Of a stretch of DNA of 64,000 nucleotides, positions 1 through 8,554 are shown in pieces (position 1 is the first letter of the stretch; each line of letters begins with the position of its first letter). The notes beneath the pieces are model-generated. The model was given only the letters and a program-made list of their open reading frames with translations, was not told the origin of the DNA and made no database searches. The stretch is from positions 24,686 to 88,685 of the forward strand of contig NZ_JBLWFS010000018.1 in NCBI RefSeq assembly GCF_048323755.1, given 5' to 3'. The stretch comes from Alkalihalobacterium sp048323755. GTDB taxonomy: Bacteria > Bacillota > Bacilli > Bacillales > Bacillaceae_F. The translations under genes were made by a program, and so were the position numbers.

Positions 1-358
1 AGACTACTATCCAAATAGGTGTAAGCGGGAGGAAATAAATATGTATCTTTCTTATAAAATCGTCAAAAGTAATAATCCCTGACAATGCTATGTAAATAAA
101 TAGCATTGCAATTGTGATACTTGAAAAAAAACTATTTGTACGTACTTTCAGCCAAGTAGATAGTTTTTCCTGACCATTTTTTTTTATGATTAGGTGCAGC
201 AACCAACCCCAAAAAATTAATATCAAATAAGCGATAAGAACAGAAACCCAAGCATCACGTTTTGCAGTTTTTAATAAATGCGGGAGTAATAGAACATGAT
301 TAGATATTCCAAGAGTTAAAATAAGTACAAACAATAATTGCAGACGAGAAAATTTCAT
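1..358 (-). CDS. GerB-type spore germination permease, N-terminal part (runs off the window)
   Basis: Reading leftwards from an ATG at 356-358 the frame stays open to the window edge (119 codons) and encodes a hydrophobic protein starting MKFSRLQLLFVLILTLG, with KTAKRDAW and three or four membrane segments. This N-terminus resembles the GerAB/GerBB endospore germination permease family (APC-superfamily carriers of the inner spore membrane that act in nutrient germinant receptors). A GGGTGG lies 7 nt before the ATG. No GerA-type subunit is visible just upstream (right side), so it may be a lone gerB gene or the first gene of an operon. The C-terminus is not in the window. The family call is from recognised sequence pattern. 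Confidence 0.72.
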   Translation of the reverse strand, partial: MKFSRLQLLFVLILTLGISNHVLLLPHLLKTAKRDAWVSVLIAYLILIFWGWLLHLIIKKNGQEKLSTWLKVRTNSFFSSITIAMLFIYIALSGIITFDDFIRKIHIYFLPLTPIWIVV

Positions 359-624
359 ATTTTGTCCACCCAATTCAAGTAAGTTATGGATATTTTCTCT
401 TAATTTATTTAGTCTATACACTTTCCTAAGTAAAAAACTTTATATTAAAACCTCTCCTACAAAAAAGGTTCAAAACCCTTCAATTTTATATAGTACCTAA
501 ACCACTTCCTCTAAAAGTTTCCTTTATTCCCAAGCTTTGCTTCAATTTAAAAGCTATAAAAGAAGGTGTACAGGAAAAATTACTACTATATAAAACAAAA
601 ACAATGAAATGAGGGGTTTCCATT
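359..624. other. Intergenic region between divergent gerB-like gene and splA
   Basis: AT-rich 266-bp gap between two divergently transcribed sporulation genes. It should hold forespore promoters for both directions, but I cannot point to a convincing sigma-G -35/-10 pair. The only clear signal is the GAGGGG ribosome binding site of splA at about 612-617. Confidence 0.4.
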
Positions 625-861
625 ATGAATATAAGCGAGTTACGAGATGGAGATTCGGTTTATGTAATCTATCGAAATCCACATACACAAAATGTTGCTA
701 CAGTTCAAGAGGCTACAATTACCTCTAATCCAGAAAATCCAAACGAACTATCTCTTTTCATGTACGATACATACTATCCTCTAACGGATGAATATGCGAT
801 GTATCAAACCTCTGAAGAAGCTGAACAAATGTATGAATATTATTTTGGCCCGACCATGTAA
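625..861 (+). CDS. splA: SplA, regulator of spore photoproduct lyase
   Basis: This 78-residue protein closely resembles Bacillus SplA (79 residues), with the family signature GDSVYVIYRNPHTQNVA near the N-terminus and a conserved acidic second half (LFMYDTYYPLT). In B. subtilis SplA limits expression of the downstream splB gene in the forespore. GAGGGG lies about 8 nt before the ATG. splB follows after 27 nt in the same direction, which is the classical splAB operon order. Recognition is by sequence pattern and synteny, and I am confident. Confidence 0.92.
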   Translation: MNISELRDGDSVYVIYRNPHTQNVATVQEATITSNPENPNELSLFMYDTYYPLTDEYAMYQTSEEAEQMYEYYFGPTM

Positions 862-888
862 TATTAAGGCCAATGAAGGAAGTGACTT

Positions 889-1917
889 ATGATCAAACCA
901 TTTGTACCTCAACTCGTCTATATTGAACCTCAAGCACTCGAATATGAGCTTGGAAGAGAACTTAAAGAAAAATTCGAAAAAATGGGTCTAGAAATTAGGG
1001 AAACGACGTCACATAATCAAGTTCGTAATATCCCTGGAGACAATGACTTTCAAAAATATCGAACCGCCAAGTCAACTTTAGTTGTCGGTGTAAGACGAAC
1101 GTTAAAGTTTGATACGTCTAAACCTTCAGCTGAATATGCTATTCCGTTCGCGACAGGTTGTATGGGCCACTGTCATTATTGCTATTTACAAACGACGATG
1201 GGTAGTAAACCGTATATACGGACGTATGTAAATACCGATGAAATCCTAGAAGCAGCTCAAAAATATATGGATGAACGTGCTCCTGAAATCACTCGATTTG
1301 AAGCATCTTGTACGTCTGATATTGTAGGAATCGACCACCTAACCCATTCGTTAAAACGGGCAATCGAATTTTTTGGGAAGTCTGATTTTGGTAAGTTACG
1401 TTTTGTGACAAAGTTTCATCATGTCGACCATCTACTTGATGCTGAACATAATGGCCGTACTCGCTTTCGCTTTAGCGTAAACGCTGACTTTATTATAAAA
1501 AATTTCGAACCCGGAACCTCGGCATTACAGCAACGTATTGAAGCCGCTGCTAAAGTGGCTCGTGCAGGTTATCCATTAGGGTTTATTGTTGCCCCTATCT
1601 ATCTTCATGAAGGATGGCAAGAAGGGTACAAAAAAATGTTTGTTACCCTAAATGAAACGTTACCAGCAGAAGCGAAAAAAGATGTGACATTCGAATTAAT
1701 CCAACATCGCTTTACGAAGCCAGCCAAACGTGTCATCGAAAAAAATTATCCAATGACGAAATTAGAATTAGATGAAGAAAAACGAAAATACAAATGGGGG
1801 AAATACGGAATTGGAAAGTATGTTTATCAAACAGATGAACAAGAAGAAATAAAAGAGACGCTCTACAGCTATATTCATGAATATTTTCCTGATGCAAAAA
1901 TCGAGTATTTCACATAA
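889..1917 (+). CDS. splB: Spore photoproduct lyase
   Basis: Radical SAM enzyme of 342 residues, the same length as B. subtilis SplB. It reverses the spore photoproduct (a methylene-bridged thymine dimer made by UV in dormant spores) to two thymines during germination. The radical-SAM cluster motif GCMGHCHYC gives C91, C95 and C98. The hydrogen-donor cysteine C141 sits in FEASCTSDIVGIDH, and the tyrosines of the proposed radical relay (Y97, Y99) are in place. All catalytic residues are intact. It is co-transcribed with splA and ends before a strong hairpin terminator at 1991-2023. Confidence 0.97.
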   Translation: MIKPFVPQLVYIEPQALEYELGRELKEKFEKMGLEIRETTSHNQVRNIPGDNDFQKYRTAKSTLVVGVRRTLKFDTSKPSAEYAIPFATGCMGHCHYCYLQTTMGSKPYIRTYVNTDEILEAAQKYMDERAPEITRFEASCTSDIVGIDHLTHSLKRAIEFFGKSDFGKLRFVTKFHHVDHLLDAEHNGRTRFRFSVNADFIIKNFEPGTSALQQRIEAAAKVARAGYPLGFIVAPIYLHEGWQEGYKKMFVTLNETLPAEAKKDVTFELIQHRFTKPAKRVIEKNYPMTKLELDEEKRKYKWGKYGIGKYVYQTDEQEEIKETLYSYIHEYFPDAKIEYFT

Positions 1918-1990
1918 GGTTGTATTATAACAGAAAAATAAAAATATAAAAAAAACAAGGATAATATAACAGTATCAGCCTTCTAAATAC

Positions 1991-2023
1991 AAAAGAAGCC
2001 GTCTGGGTTAGACGGCTTCTTTT
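1991..2023. terminator. Bidirectional Rho-independent terminator after splB
   Basis: Perfect 14-bp inverted repeat (AAAAGAAGCCGTCT with its complement) around a 5-nt loop, with a T-rich exit on the plus strand (CTTCTTTTGTT) and A/T-rich flanks on the other side. It can end splAB from the left and the small minus-strand gene at 2072 from the right. Confidence 0.9.
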
Positions 2024-2071
2024 GTTGAGGTAAGTATGTGATATATGGTAAATGGAAATTGAAAACAATAA

Positions 2072-2173
2072 TTAGTTTCTTGCGTAGTAATCGTTGATCA
2101 TATCAAGGATTGTTTGCTCTTCCTGCACTTCTTCAAATTGACCTTTATTCTTATTCTCAGTTGACATTCTCAT
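2072..2173 (-). CDS. Small acidic protein of 33 residues, function unknown
   Basis: A short frame starting MRMSTENKNKGQFEEVQE and ending in NDYYARN. It is too short for most gene callers, but the expression signals are very good: AAGGAG 9 nt before the ATG, and upstream a near-consensus sigma-A promoter (TTGACT, 17-nt spacer, TATAAT). The protein has no membrane segment. I do not recognise the family. Transcription would end at the bidirectional terminator at 1991-2023. The MRM start allows initiation at residue 3 instead. Confidence 0.55.
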   Translation of the reverse strand: MRMSTENKNKGQFEEVQEEQTILDMINDYYARN

Positions 2174-2225
2174 TAAAAACAACTCCTTGTTTGAATTTTT
2201 TGTTTATTCCTTCTTCTTGTTTTCT

Positions 2226-2254
2226 ATTATATTACCCTGTTATATAATAGTCAA
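2226..2254 (-). promoter_or_regulatory. Sigma-A type promoter for the 33-residue gene
   Basis: On the minus strand TTGACT (2249-2254) and TATAAT (2226-2231) are separated by exactly 17 nt, about 50 nt upstream of the small gene's start codon. It lies downstream of the odhAB terminator, so it is unlikely to serve anything else. Confidence 0.75.
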
Positions 2255-2313
2255 CTAGTTTTTTAAAATTGTTATATTACATTTTGTCCCTTTTTTTATT
2301 AAACCAGAAAAAG

Positions 2314-2339
2314 AACCTCCATGCATCAGCATGGAGGTT
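2314..2339. terminator. Terminator of the odhAB operon
   Basis: An 11-bp perfect stem (AACCTCCATGC and complement) with a 4-nt loop, lying 10 bp beyond the odhB stop codon and followed on the minus strand by CTTTTTCTGG and further T tracts. Confidence 0.88.
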
Positions 2340-2349
2340 GCTTTTTCAC

Positions 2350-3576
2350 TCAACTTTGCAACATTAGTTTTTCAGGGTTCTCCAATAGTTCTTTAACTTT
2401 GACAAGAAAACTGACAGCTTCTTTTCCGTCTATAATGCGATGATCATAAGAAAGAGCAATATACATCATGGGTCGATTCTCCATTTGCTCTTTGTCTATA
2501 GCGACAGGTCTCCATTGTATTTTATGCATACCTAATATTCCAACTTGAGGTGTATTAAGTATCGGTGTAGATAGTAAAGATCCGAAAATCCCGCCATTTG
2601 TAATCGTAAATGTTCCACCTTGCAAATCTTGTATTTTTAAGCTTTGGTTTCTAGCTGCTTCTGCAAGTCTTGCAATCTCACTTTCAAGTTGACCAAAATC
2701 CCGTTGATCTGCATTACGGACAACAGGAACGACTAACCCTTCATCTGTAGAAACAGCCACACCAATATCATAGAAGTTTTTCTTAACGATATCTGTCCCT
2801 TCAATTTCTGCGTTCAGTAAGGGGAACTTTTTCAAGGCAGCAATAACGGCTTTTGTAAAGAATGACATAAACCCTAATTTGATTCCGTACTCTTCCTGAA
2901 ATTCTTCTTTATGTCGGCTTCTCATTTCCATTACAGCTGTCATGTCGACTTCATTAAACGTTGTTAACATGGCTGCAGACTGCTGAGCTTCAACGAGACG
3001 TTTAGCGATCGTCTGCCGTCTTCTAGACATAGGAATTCTTTCGATACCTTCATTTTCTTCCTTTGATGGCTTTTCTTGAAGTGGTTGTTTTTCTGCTTGA
3101 CTTGTATTTTTATTATAAAGCTCAATGTCTGATTTTCTTAACCGACCTAATGGATCTTTTGCTGTAACCTCCTCTAAGTTGATTCCTTTTTCCCGAGCTA
3201 ATTTTCTTGCTGCAGGAGAAGCAATCGGGTCCTTACGTTTATCTTTTTCCCCTTCTTTATGTTTAGAGTCTTTGTTATCTTTAGTATGTTCCCTGTCCTC
3301 TGTAGAACTAGTTTCATCATCGGTGCTGTTCTGATCTTCGTTTTTACCTTCTTTCACAATAGCAAGCGTTTCGCCTACTTGGACTGTATCTCCTTCTTCC
3401 TTGCTATGTTCTTCTAAGACACCCGATACTTCACTAGTAATCTCTACATTTACTTTATCTGTTTCAAGTTCAACGACATATTCACCTTTATCAACAAATT
3501 CACCAGGTTGCTTTAACCATTTGATAATTGTTCCTTCAGTAATCGTTTCAGATAATTCAGGTACTTTTATCTCCAC
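2350..3576 (-). CDS. odhB: 2-oxoglutarate dehydrogenase E2, dihydrolipoyllysine succinyltransferase
   Basis: E2 core subunit of the 2-oxoglutarate dehydrogenase complex (TCA cycle, 2-oxoglutarate to succinyl-CoA), 408 residues. It has an N-terminal lipoyl domain with the lipoylated lysine K41 in ELETDKVNVE, an acidic/lysine-rich linker, a peripheral-subunit binding domain at about 117-152 (IASPAARKLAREKG), and a C-terminal acyltransferase domain with catalytic H379 and D383 in DHRIIDG. The start is GTG at 3576, preceded by AAAGGAGA that overlaps the odhA stop codon. The two genes are 3 nt apart, indicating translational coupling. Confidence 0.96.
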   Translation of the reverse strand: MEIKVPELSETITEGTIIKWLKQPGEFVDKGEYVVELETDKVNVEITSEVSGVLEEHSKEEGDTVQVGETLAIVKEGKNEDQNSTDDETSSTEDREHTKDNKDSKHKEGEKDKRKDPIASPAARKLAREKGINLEEVTAKDPLGRLRKSDIELYNKNTSQAEKQPLQEKPSKEENEGIERIPMSRRRQTIAKRLVEAQQSAAMLTTFNEVDMTAVMEMRSRHKEEFQEEYGIKLGFMSFFTKAVIAALKKFPLLNAEIEGTDIVKKNFYDIGVAVSTDEGLVVPVVRNADQRDFGQLESEIARLAEAARNQSLKIQDLQGGTFTITNGGIFGSLLSTPILNTPQVGILGMHKIQWRPVAIDKEQMENRPMMYIALSYDHRIIDGKEAVSFLVKVKELLENPEKLMLQS

Positions 3577-3579
3577 CTT

Positions 3580-6405
3580 TTAATCTCCTTTCCCTCTGAA
3601 CTGTATCGCCTCATTTACAATTCGTTCTTGATCTTTTTTATGAATATTAGGATCTCCTTCTGCAGGACTTGATCTGGCAACCCTTCCGATATATTGAATG
3701 GATGTTCTTTCTTTAAAAAGATTTCTTAATTTCGGCTCAATATAAGTCCAGGCTCCCATATTTTTCGGTTCCTCTTGTACCCAAAATACTTCTTCCACTT
3801 TTGAGAACTTTTTCACGAATTCCTTTAACGACTGGAATGGAAAAGGATATAATTCTTCAATACTAATATGATGTAGTTGTTCTTGTTCCTCTTCTTCTAA
3901 CTTTTCGATCTTCTCACTCAGTTCAACACCCATTTTTCCTGAAGAAAAAATAATTCTCTTCACTTTGTCTTCATGGCCTTTTTGTTTAGGGAGCGTGGCG
4001 ACAAAAGATTGAAAAGAACCTTTGCTCAGTTCTTTGATGGTCGAAGCTGTCCTTGAATGGCGCAACATGCTTTTAGGTGTCATGATAATGAGCGGTCTTA
4101 CTTCATCCATCTGTAAACTGGCAGCCTGTCGACGCAAGATATGAAAATATTGAGCGGCTGTAGATACATTGGCGATCGTCCAGTTGTTTTCTGCAGATAA
4201 TTGAAGAAAGCGTTCTAATCTAGCGCTTGAATGCTCAGGTCCTTGACCTTCGTATCCATGCGGTAAAAGCATGACCAGCCCCGATCGTTGCCCCCACTTG
4301 GCTCTCCCTGCGGAAATAAACTGGTCCATTAACACTTGGGCTGAGTTTGCAAAATCACCATATTGCGCCTCCCACAGCACTAACGTTTCTGGTGCAAAAA
4401 CATTATAACCATACTCGAAGCCAACGACTGCGGCTTCAGAAAGCGGGCTATTATGGATCGCAAAAGAAGCTTTGGCTTGAGGTAAACGATGCAGCGGTGA
4501 ATACTTCTCTCCAGTCTCTCGATCATGTAATATAAGATGCCGTTGTGCAAAAGTTCCCCGTTCTGAGTCTTGCCCTGTAATTCTAATCGGTATTCCGTCC
4601 TTTAGAATGGTTGCAAAGGCTAGCGTTTCGGCGAATCCCCAATCCACCTTTCCTTGTTCCCCGAATGATTGTAAGCGTCTCTTTAAAATACGTTCAAGTT
4701 TTTCATTGGCTTTAAATTGATTCGGCCACTTTAATAGATCTTCATTTATCCTTATCAGTTCATTTGCCTCTACTTTTGTTTCAATCTTGGGTAGACCTTC
4801 TCTAATCTTTTTCGGTACGTCTATTTCTCGCTTTACTTGTTGTTTTACTTGTTTCATTTTTTCATAAGCACTTTCAAGCGATCCTTGAATGGAGATTTCA
4901 ATCCTATCTATTTCGTCTTGTGTTATCACACCATTTTTCAATAAGTTATTTCCGTAAATCGTTTTTACGGTAGGATGGTCCTTTATTTGTGAGTACATTC
5001 TTGGTTGTGTCATCATCGGTTCATCCATTTCATTATGACCGTACCGACGATAACCGACTAAATCAATGATGATATCTTTTTTAAAGCGCATTTTATATTG
5101 AAACGCTAAATGAATAGCAGCTAAACAAGCTTCTGGGTCATCAGCATTTACATGGATGATTGGAATTTCAAATCCTTTGGCCAGGTCACTCGCGTAACGA
5201 GTTGAACGGGAATCACCTGTATCTGTTGTAAAACCAATTAAGTTATTGGCAATAATATGAATCGTCCCGCCAGTTTGATAGCCTTGCAAACGACTAAGAT
5301 TGAGAGTTTCAGCAACTATTCCTTGACCGGGGAATGCTGCGTCACCATGAATTAAGATGGAAAAGGCTTGAGAAACATCATGCGTTGGGAGCCCGCGGTT
5401 GCTCCGCACGTCTTGTGAGGCTCGCGTAAATCCTTCAACGACTGGGTTAACAAATTCAAGGTGACTTGGGTTATTCGCTAACGTTAACTTCGCTTGCTCT
5501 GTTTTTCTATCTGAAATTTTTCGGTTGGCGCCTAGATGGTACTTCACATCTCCGCTCCATCCATAATTAATTCCAATCGAACCCTCTGATGGAACTAAAT
5601 TCTTATTTGGTGCATGCAGAAACTCTGAAAAAATTAATTCATACGGTTTTCCTAGGACATGGGCTAGCACGTTTAATCGACCACGATGAGCCATACCAAC
5701 CATAATATTATTAACACCTTCTTGAACGGCTTCTTCAACAGCGCTGTCAAGGATCGGAATGAGGGTATCTAAACCTTCAATCGAAAATCGCTTTTGACCT
5801 ACAAAGGTTCGATGTAAAAATGTTTCAAACTCTTGAACTTCAGCCAATCGTTCAAACAGTGCTTTTCGTCCTTCTATTGTTAGAGGGCGATATATAGCCC
5901 CTGATTCCACCATTTCCGTTAACCACTCACGCTCGTATTCCTCATGCACATGACTAAACTCGAAGGCCAGTGTGTTTGTATACACATCCTTCAAATATTC
6001 AATCGCTTCTTTTCCTGTTGAGACTTGAGGCGGTGAGTAAGGACATAACACTTGATACGGGATCTTTAATAAATCCTCTTCCGTTAACTGAAACCTTTCT
6101 AAATAAAATTTATGTCCTTCCTTTTTCACAACCGGAAAAGGATAAATATCAGCTATCATATGACCATTTTGTCGTATCGCATCTGCCATCTTGATGGCTG
6201 ATGCTACCTTTTCATACGAAGTGGAAGGTATCTCGGTCTTTTGCCCTTCATTTTCTTGCTCACTCGTTTCGATCCCCTCATAAGAAGTCTCACTTCCAGC
6301 TTTAAGATCTTTTGATAATTCTTCGTACCTTTCAAGAACATATCCTAAATTGGGACCGTGAAACTGTTGCCAAAGCTTCAGTTGCTTTGACTGTTTTTTG
6401 TTCAT
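3580..6405 (-). CDS. odhA: 2-oxoglutarate dehydrogenase E1 component
   Basis: Thiamine-diphosphate E1 subunit that decarboxylates 2-oxoglutarate and passes the succinyl group to OdhB. The product is 941 residues, normal for the Bacillus enzyme. Visible landmarks are VGMAHRGRLNVLAHV, the ThDP/Mg region GDAAFPGQGIVAE, and a C-terminal half with LLPHGYEGQGPEHSSARLE. The start at 6405 is chosen because GGAGG sits 7 nt ahead of it; an ATG-equivalent start 24 nt further upstream would place this Shine-Dalgarno inside the coding region. It is the first gene of the odhAB operon. No lipoamide dehydrogenase is adjacent. Confidence 0.96.
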   Translation of the reverse strand: MNKKQSKQLKLWQQFHGPNLGYVLERYEELSKDLKAGSETSYEGIETSEQENEGQKTEIPSTSYEKVASAIKMADAIRQNGHMIADIYPFPVVKKEGHKFYLERFQLTEEDLLKIPYQVLCPYSPPQVSTGKEAIEYLKDVYTNTLAFEFSHVHEEYEREWLTEMVESGAIYRPLTIEGRKALFERLAEVQEFETFLHRTFVGQKRFSIEGLDTLIPILDSAVEEAVQEGVNNIMVGMAHRGRLNVLAHVLGKPYELIFSEFLHAPNKNLVPSEGSIGINYGWSGDVKYHLGANRKISDRKTEQAKLTLANNPSHLEFVNPVVEGFTRASQDVRSNRGLPTHDVSQAFSILIHGDAAFPGQGIVAETLNLSRLQGYQTGGTIHIIANNLIGFTTDTGDSRSTRYASDLAKGFEIPIIHVNADDPEACLAAIHLAFQYKMRFKKDIIIDLVGYRRYGHNEMDEPMMTQPRMYSQIKDHPTVKTIYGNNLLKNGVITQDEIDRIEISIQGSLESAYEKMKQVKQQVKREIDVPKKIREGLPKIETKVEANELIRINEDLLKWPNQFKANEKLERILKRRLQSFGEQGKVDWGFAETLAFATILKDGIPIRITGQDSERGTFAQRHLILHDRETGEKYSPLHRLPQAKASFAIHNSPLSEAAVVGFEYGYNVFAPETLVLWEAQYGDFANSAQVLMDQFISAGRAKWGQRSGLVMLLPHGYEGQGPEHSSARLERFLQLSAENNWTIANVSTAAQYFHILRRQAASLQMDEVRPLIIMTPKSMLRHSRTASTIKELSKGSFQSFVATLPKQKGHEDKVKRIIFSSGKMGVELSEKIEKLEEEEQEQLHHISIEELYPFPFQSLKEFVKKFSKVEEVFWVQEEPKNMGAWTYIEPKLRNLFKERTSIQYIGRVARSSPAEGDPNIHKKDQERIVNEAIQFRGKGD

Positions 6406-6462
6406 ATCAATTCCTCCAACATTAGACATTGGTTTGATGGTCCTTTTATTAATCTTTAAAAT

Positions 6463-6492
6463 GACTCTTTTCTCAAGATTACGAAAACAGCC
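6463..6492 (-). repeat. Internally deleted copy of the dispersed inverted-repeat element (copy A)
   Basis: A 30-bp relic that joins the two ends of the element family directly: its left 15 bp match the GGCTCTTTTC end and its right 15 bp match the TTACGAAAACAGCC end of the copy at 44509-44637, with the whole centre missing. It lies in the gap upstream of odhA. The first base pair of the left end is changed (GACT instead of GGCT). Confidence 0.6.
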
Positions 6493-6678
6493 TTCAAATA
6501 AATGCTAAAATTACTACTATTACTATAATGAATACATAAATACAATTACCGTTATGCCAAAATACAAACAATATTTTTGGCGTAAATAAAAATTTGAAGT
6601 TTTTCTAATTTTCAAATTCATTTTTTGTAGTACAATCAATAGTAGACAAAAAGAATTCTAAAGGAGTGGAGATGGAGT

Positions 6679-7467
6679 ATGGTAAAGGCTGTTATTTTTG
6701 ACTTAGATGATACATTATTATGGGATAAAAAAAGCGTAGCGGAATCATTCAAAGCTACTTGTGAGGCAGCATCAGATAAATACGATGTAAATATTGATCG
6801 ATTAGAAGACGCGGTAAGAAAAGCGGCCCGTCAGTTATACAGTCAATATGAAACGTATGAATTCACGCAAATGATTGGGATCAATCCATTTGAAGGTTTA
6901 TGGGGGAACTTTGATGATAAAATCAATGTAAATTTCCGAAAAATGAAGGAAATTGTCCTGCAATACCGAACAGATGCTTGGACACAAGGGTTAAAAACAC
7001 TAGGAATTGAAGACCCTGCATTTGGCGCTGAACTCGGGGAGTTGTTTGCAAAAAAACGAAGAACGCTACCATTCGTATACGAGGATACGTTCACACTATT
7101 AGAGAAATTAAAAGAAGACTATCAACTCTTATTATTAACAAATGGCTCTCCAGAATTACAAAACGAAAAACTGGATATGACTCCTGAGTTAGTTCCTTAC
7201 TTTGATCACATTGTCATTTCTGGTGCTTTTGGACGCGGTAAACCGGAACCTGCCATTTTTGAGCACTGCTTATATTTGACTGGATTAACGAAAGATGAAG
7301 CGGTGATGGTCGGTGATAATTTACATACCGATATTATTGGATCTAACAAAATAGGGATGAGAAATGTGTGGATTAACCGTGATAACAAAGACATCGTTGA
7401 CGATATTCACCCAACCTATACTATAAAAGAATTGTCAGAGCTTCCATCATTGTTAAAACAACTTTAA
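6679..7467 (+). CDS. ysaA: HAD-superfamily phosphatase, YsaA family
   Basis: A 262-residue haloacid-dehalogenase-type hydrolase close to B. subtilis YsaA in sequence and length. Motif I is FDLDDTL (nucleophile D8, acid/base D10), motif II is LLLLTNGS, the motif III lysine lies in GRGKPEPAIFEH, and motif IV is MVGDNLHTD, so all catalytic parts are present. An alpha-helical cap domain fills about 20-125. YsaA has been described as a phosphatase with activity on phosphoserine; the physiological substrate here is not shown by the sequence. The gene stands alone, divergent from odhA, with its own terminator. Confidence 0.88.
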   Translation: MVKAVIFDLDDTLLWDKKSVAESFKATCEAASDKYDVNIDRLEDAVRKAARQLYSQYETYEFTQMIGINPFEGLWGNFDDKINVNFRKMKEIVLQYRTDAWTQGLKTLGIEDPAFGAELGELFAKKRRTLPFVYEDTFTLLEKLKEDYQLLLLTNGSPELQNEKLDMTPELVPYFDHIVISGAFGRGKPEPAIFEHCLYLTGLTKDEAVMVGDNLHTDIIGSNKIGMRNVWINRDNKDIVDDIHPTYTIKELSELPSLLKQL

Positions 7468-7485
7468 ACAACACTTAAACAGCTG

Positions 7486-7519
7486 AAGAGGCTTGCCTAT
7501 TGTACGGCGAGCCTCTTTT
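7486..7519. terminator. Bidirectional terminator between ysaA and ku
   Basis: A 12-bp stem (AAGAGGCTTGCC with one G-U pair) and an 8-nt loop, followed by TTTTGGTTCTTTTTT. It lies between two convergent genes and can serve both. Confidence 0.85.
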
Positions 7520-7532
7520 GGTTCTTTTTTCA

Positions 7533-8381
7533 TTATGCGTTCTTTTTTGCTTTCACCATTTTCTTTTTTGTTGTTGTAGTTGCTGCTGGTTTCGTTTTTG
7601 TTTTCGTTTTGTCAATGGATGCTTGTAAGGCAGCCATTAGATCTGTGACATTCCCTGTCGCTGCTGGTGCTTTCTTATCTGTAGCCGTTACGACCTCTTC
7701 ACCATTTTTCTTCTGTTCAATTAATTCCATTAAGGCATTTCGATAATCATCATGGTACTTTTCAGGATCAAATTCTGTGGTCAACTGATCAATTAACATT
7801 TTTGCTGTCTCTAGTTCTTTATCTGTCACATCATCACTACTCGGTACATTTGGAACATCCGCCTCGTTTCGAACTTCATCTGGAAAATGAATCGTTTCCA
7901 TCACGAGTGTATTATTATAAACACGAACGACCGCTAGATGTTCTTTGGAACGAATAATAATTTTTGCGATACCAATTTTACCCGAATCCTGAAGAGCTTT
8001 TCGTAATAACGTATAAGCTTTTGTTCCCCCTTCATTCGGTGCAATAAAGTAACTACGTTCAAAGTAAATAGGGTCAATTTCTTCAAGCTTTACAAAATCA
8101 ATAATTTCAACTGCTTTATCTTCATTTTCTTTTCTTAATTTTTCAAGATCATCCTCATCAAGAATGACAAATTTATTTTTGGCATACTCATATGCTTTCA
8201 CAATTTCTTCATTTCCCACTTCTTTTTCACAAACCGGACATTTTTTCTCGTATTTTAGAGGGGTTTTACACTCAGCATGTAAGTTACGCAATTTAATGTC
8301 TTTATTTTCTGTTGCTGCATGAAGTTTTATTGGAATGTTAACTAAACCAAAACTAATACTACCTCTCCAAACTGTATGCAT
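7533..8381 (-). CDS. ku: Ku DNA end-binding protein (non-homologous end joining)
   Basis: Bacterial Ku (282 residues), the ring-shaped homodimer that threads onto DNA double-strand ends and recruits LigD. The N-terminus MHTVWRGSISFGLVNIPIK is the canonical family start, the core continues to about residue 235, and the tail is rich in lysine, threonine and alanine, as is common in Ku proteins with extended DNA-binding C-termini. B. subtilis YkoV is the counterpart and is made in the forespore. Here ku is divergent from ligD across 173 bp, a likely shared control region, although no clear sigma-G promoter was identified. Confidence 0.96.
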   Translation of the reverse strand: MHTVWRGSISFGLVNIPIKLHAATENKDIKLRNLHAECKTPLKYEKKCPVCEKEVGNEEIVKAYEYAKNKFVILDEDDLEKLRKENEDKAVEIIDFVKLEEIDPIYFERSYFIAPNEGGTKAYTLLRKALQDSGKIGIAKIIIRSKEHLAVVRVYNNTLVMETIHFPDEVRNEADVPNVPSSDDVTDKELETAKMLIDQLTTEFDPEKYHDDYRNALMELIEQKKNGEEVVTATDKKAPAATGNVTDLMAALQASIDKTKTKTKPAATTTTKKKMVKAKKNA

Positions 8382-8554
8382 TTATAGGCCTTCTTTCTGT
8401 CATTTTACTCCTTATTATTTGGTGCTTGTTATGAATTATGTAAAACGTTCAATGATAAAAGCAGTTTCTTTATGGCAATTTGAATTCCTCACCACTTAGT
8501 ACACGATCATCTGGGTAAGCTAATAATGATTTGAAAGAGAAAGGATCGTAAATC

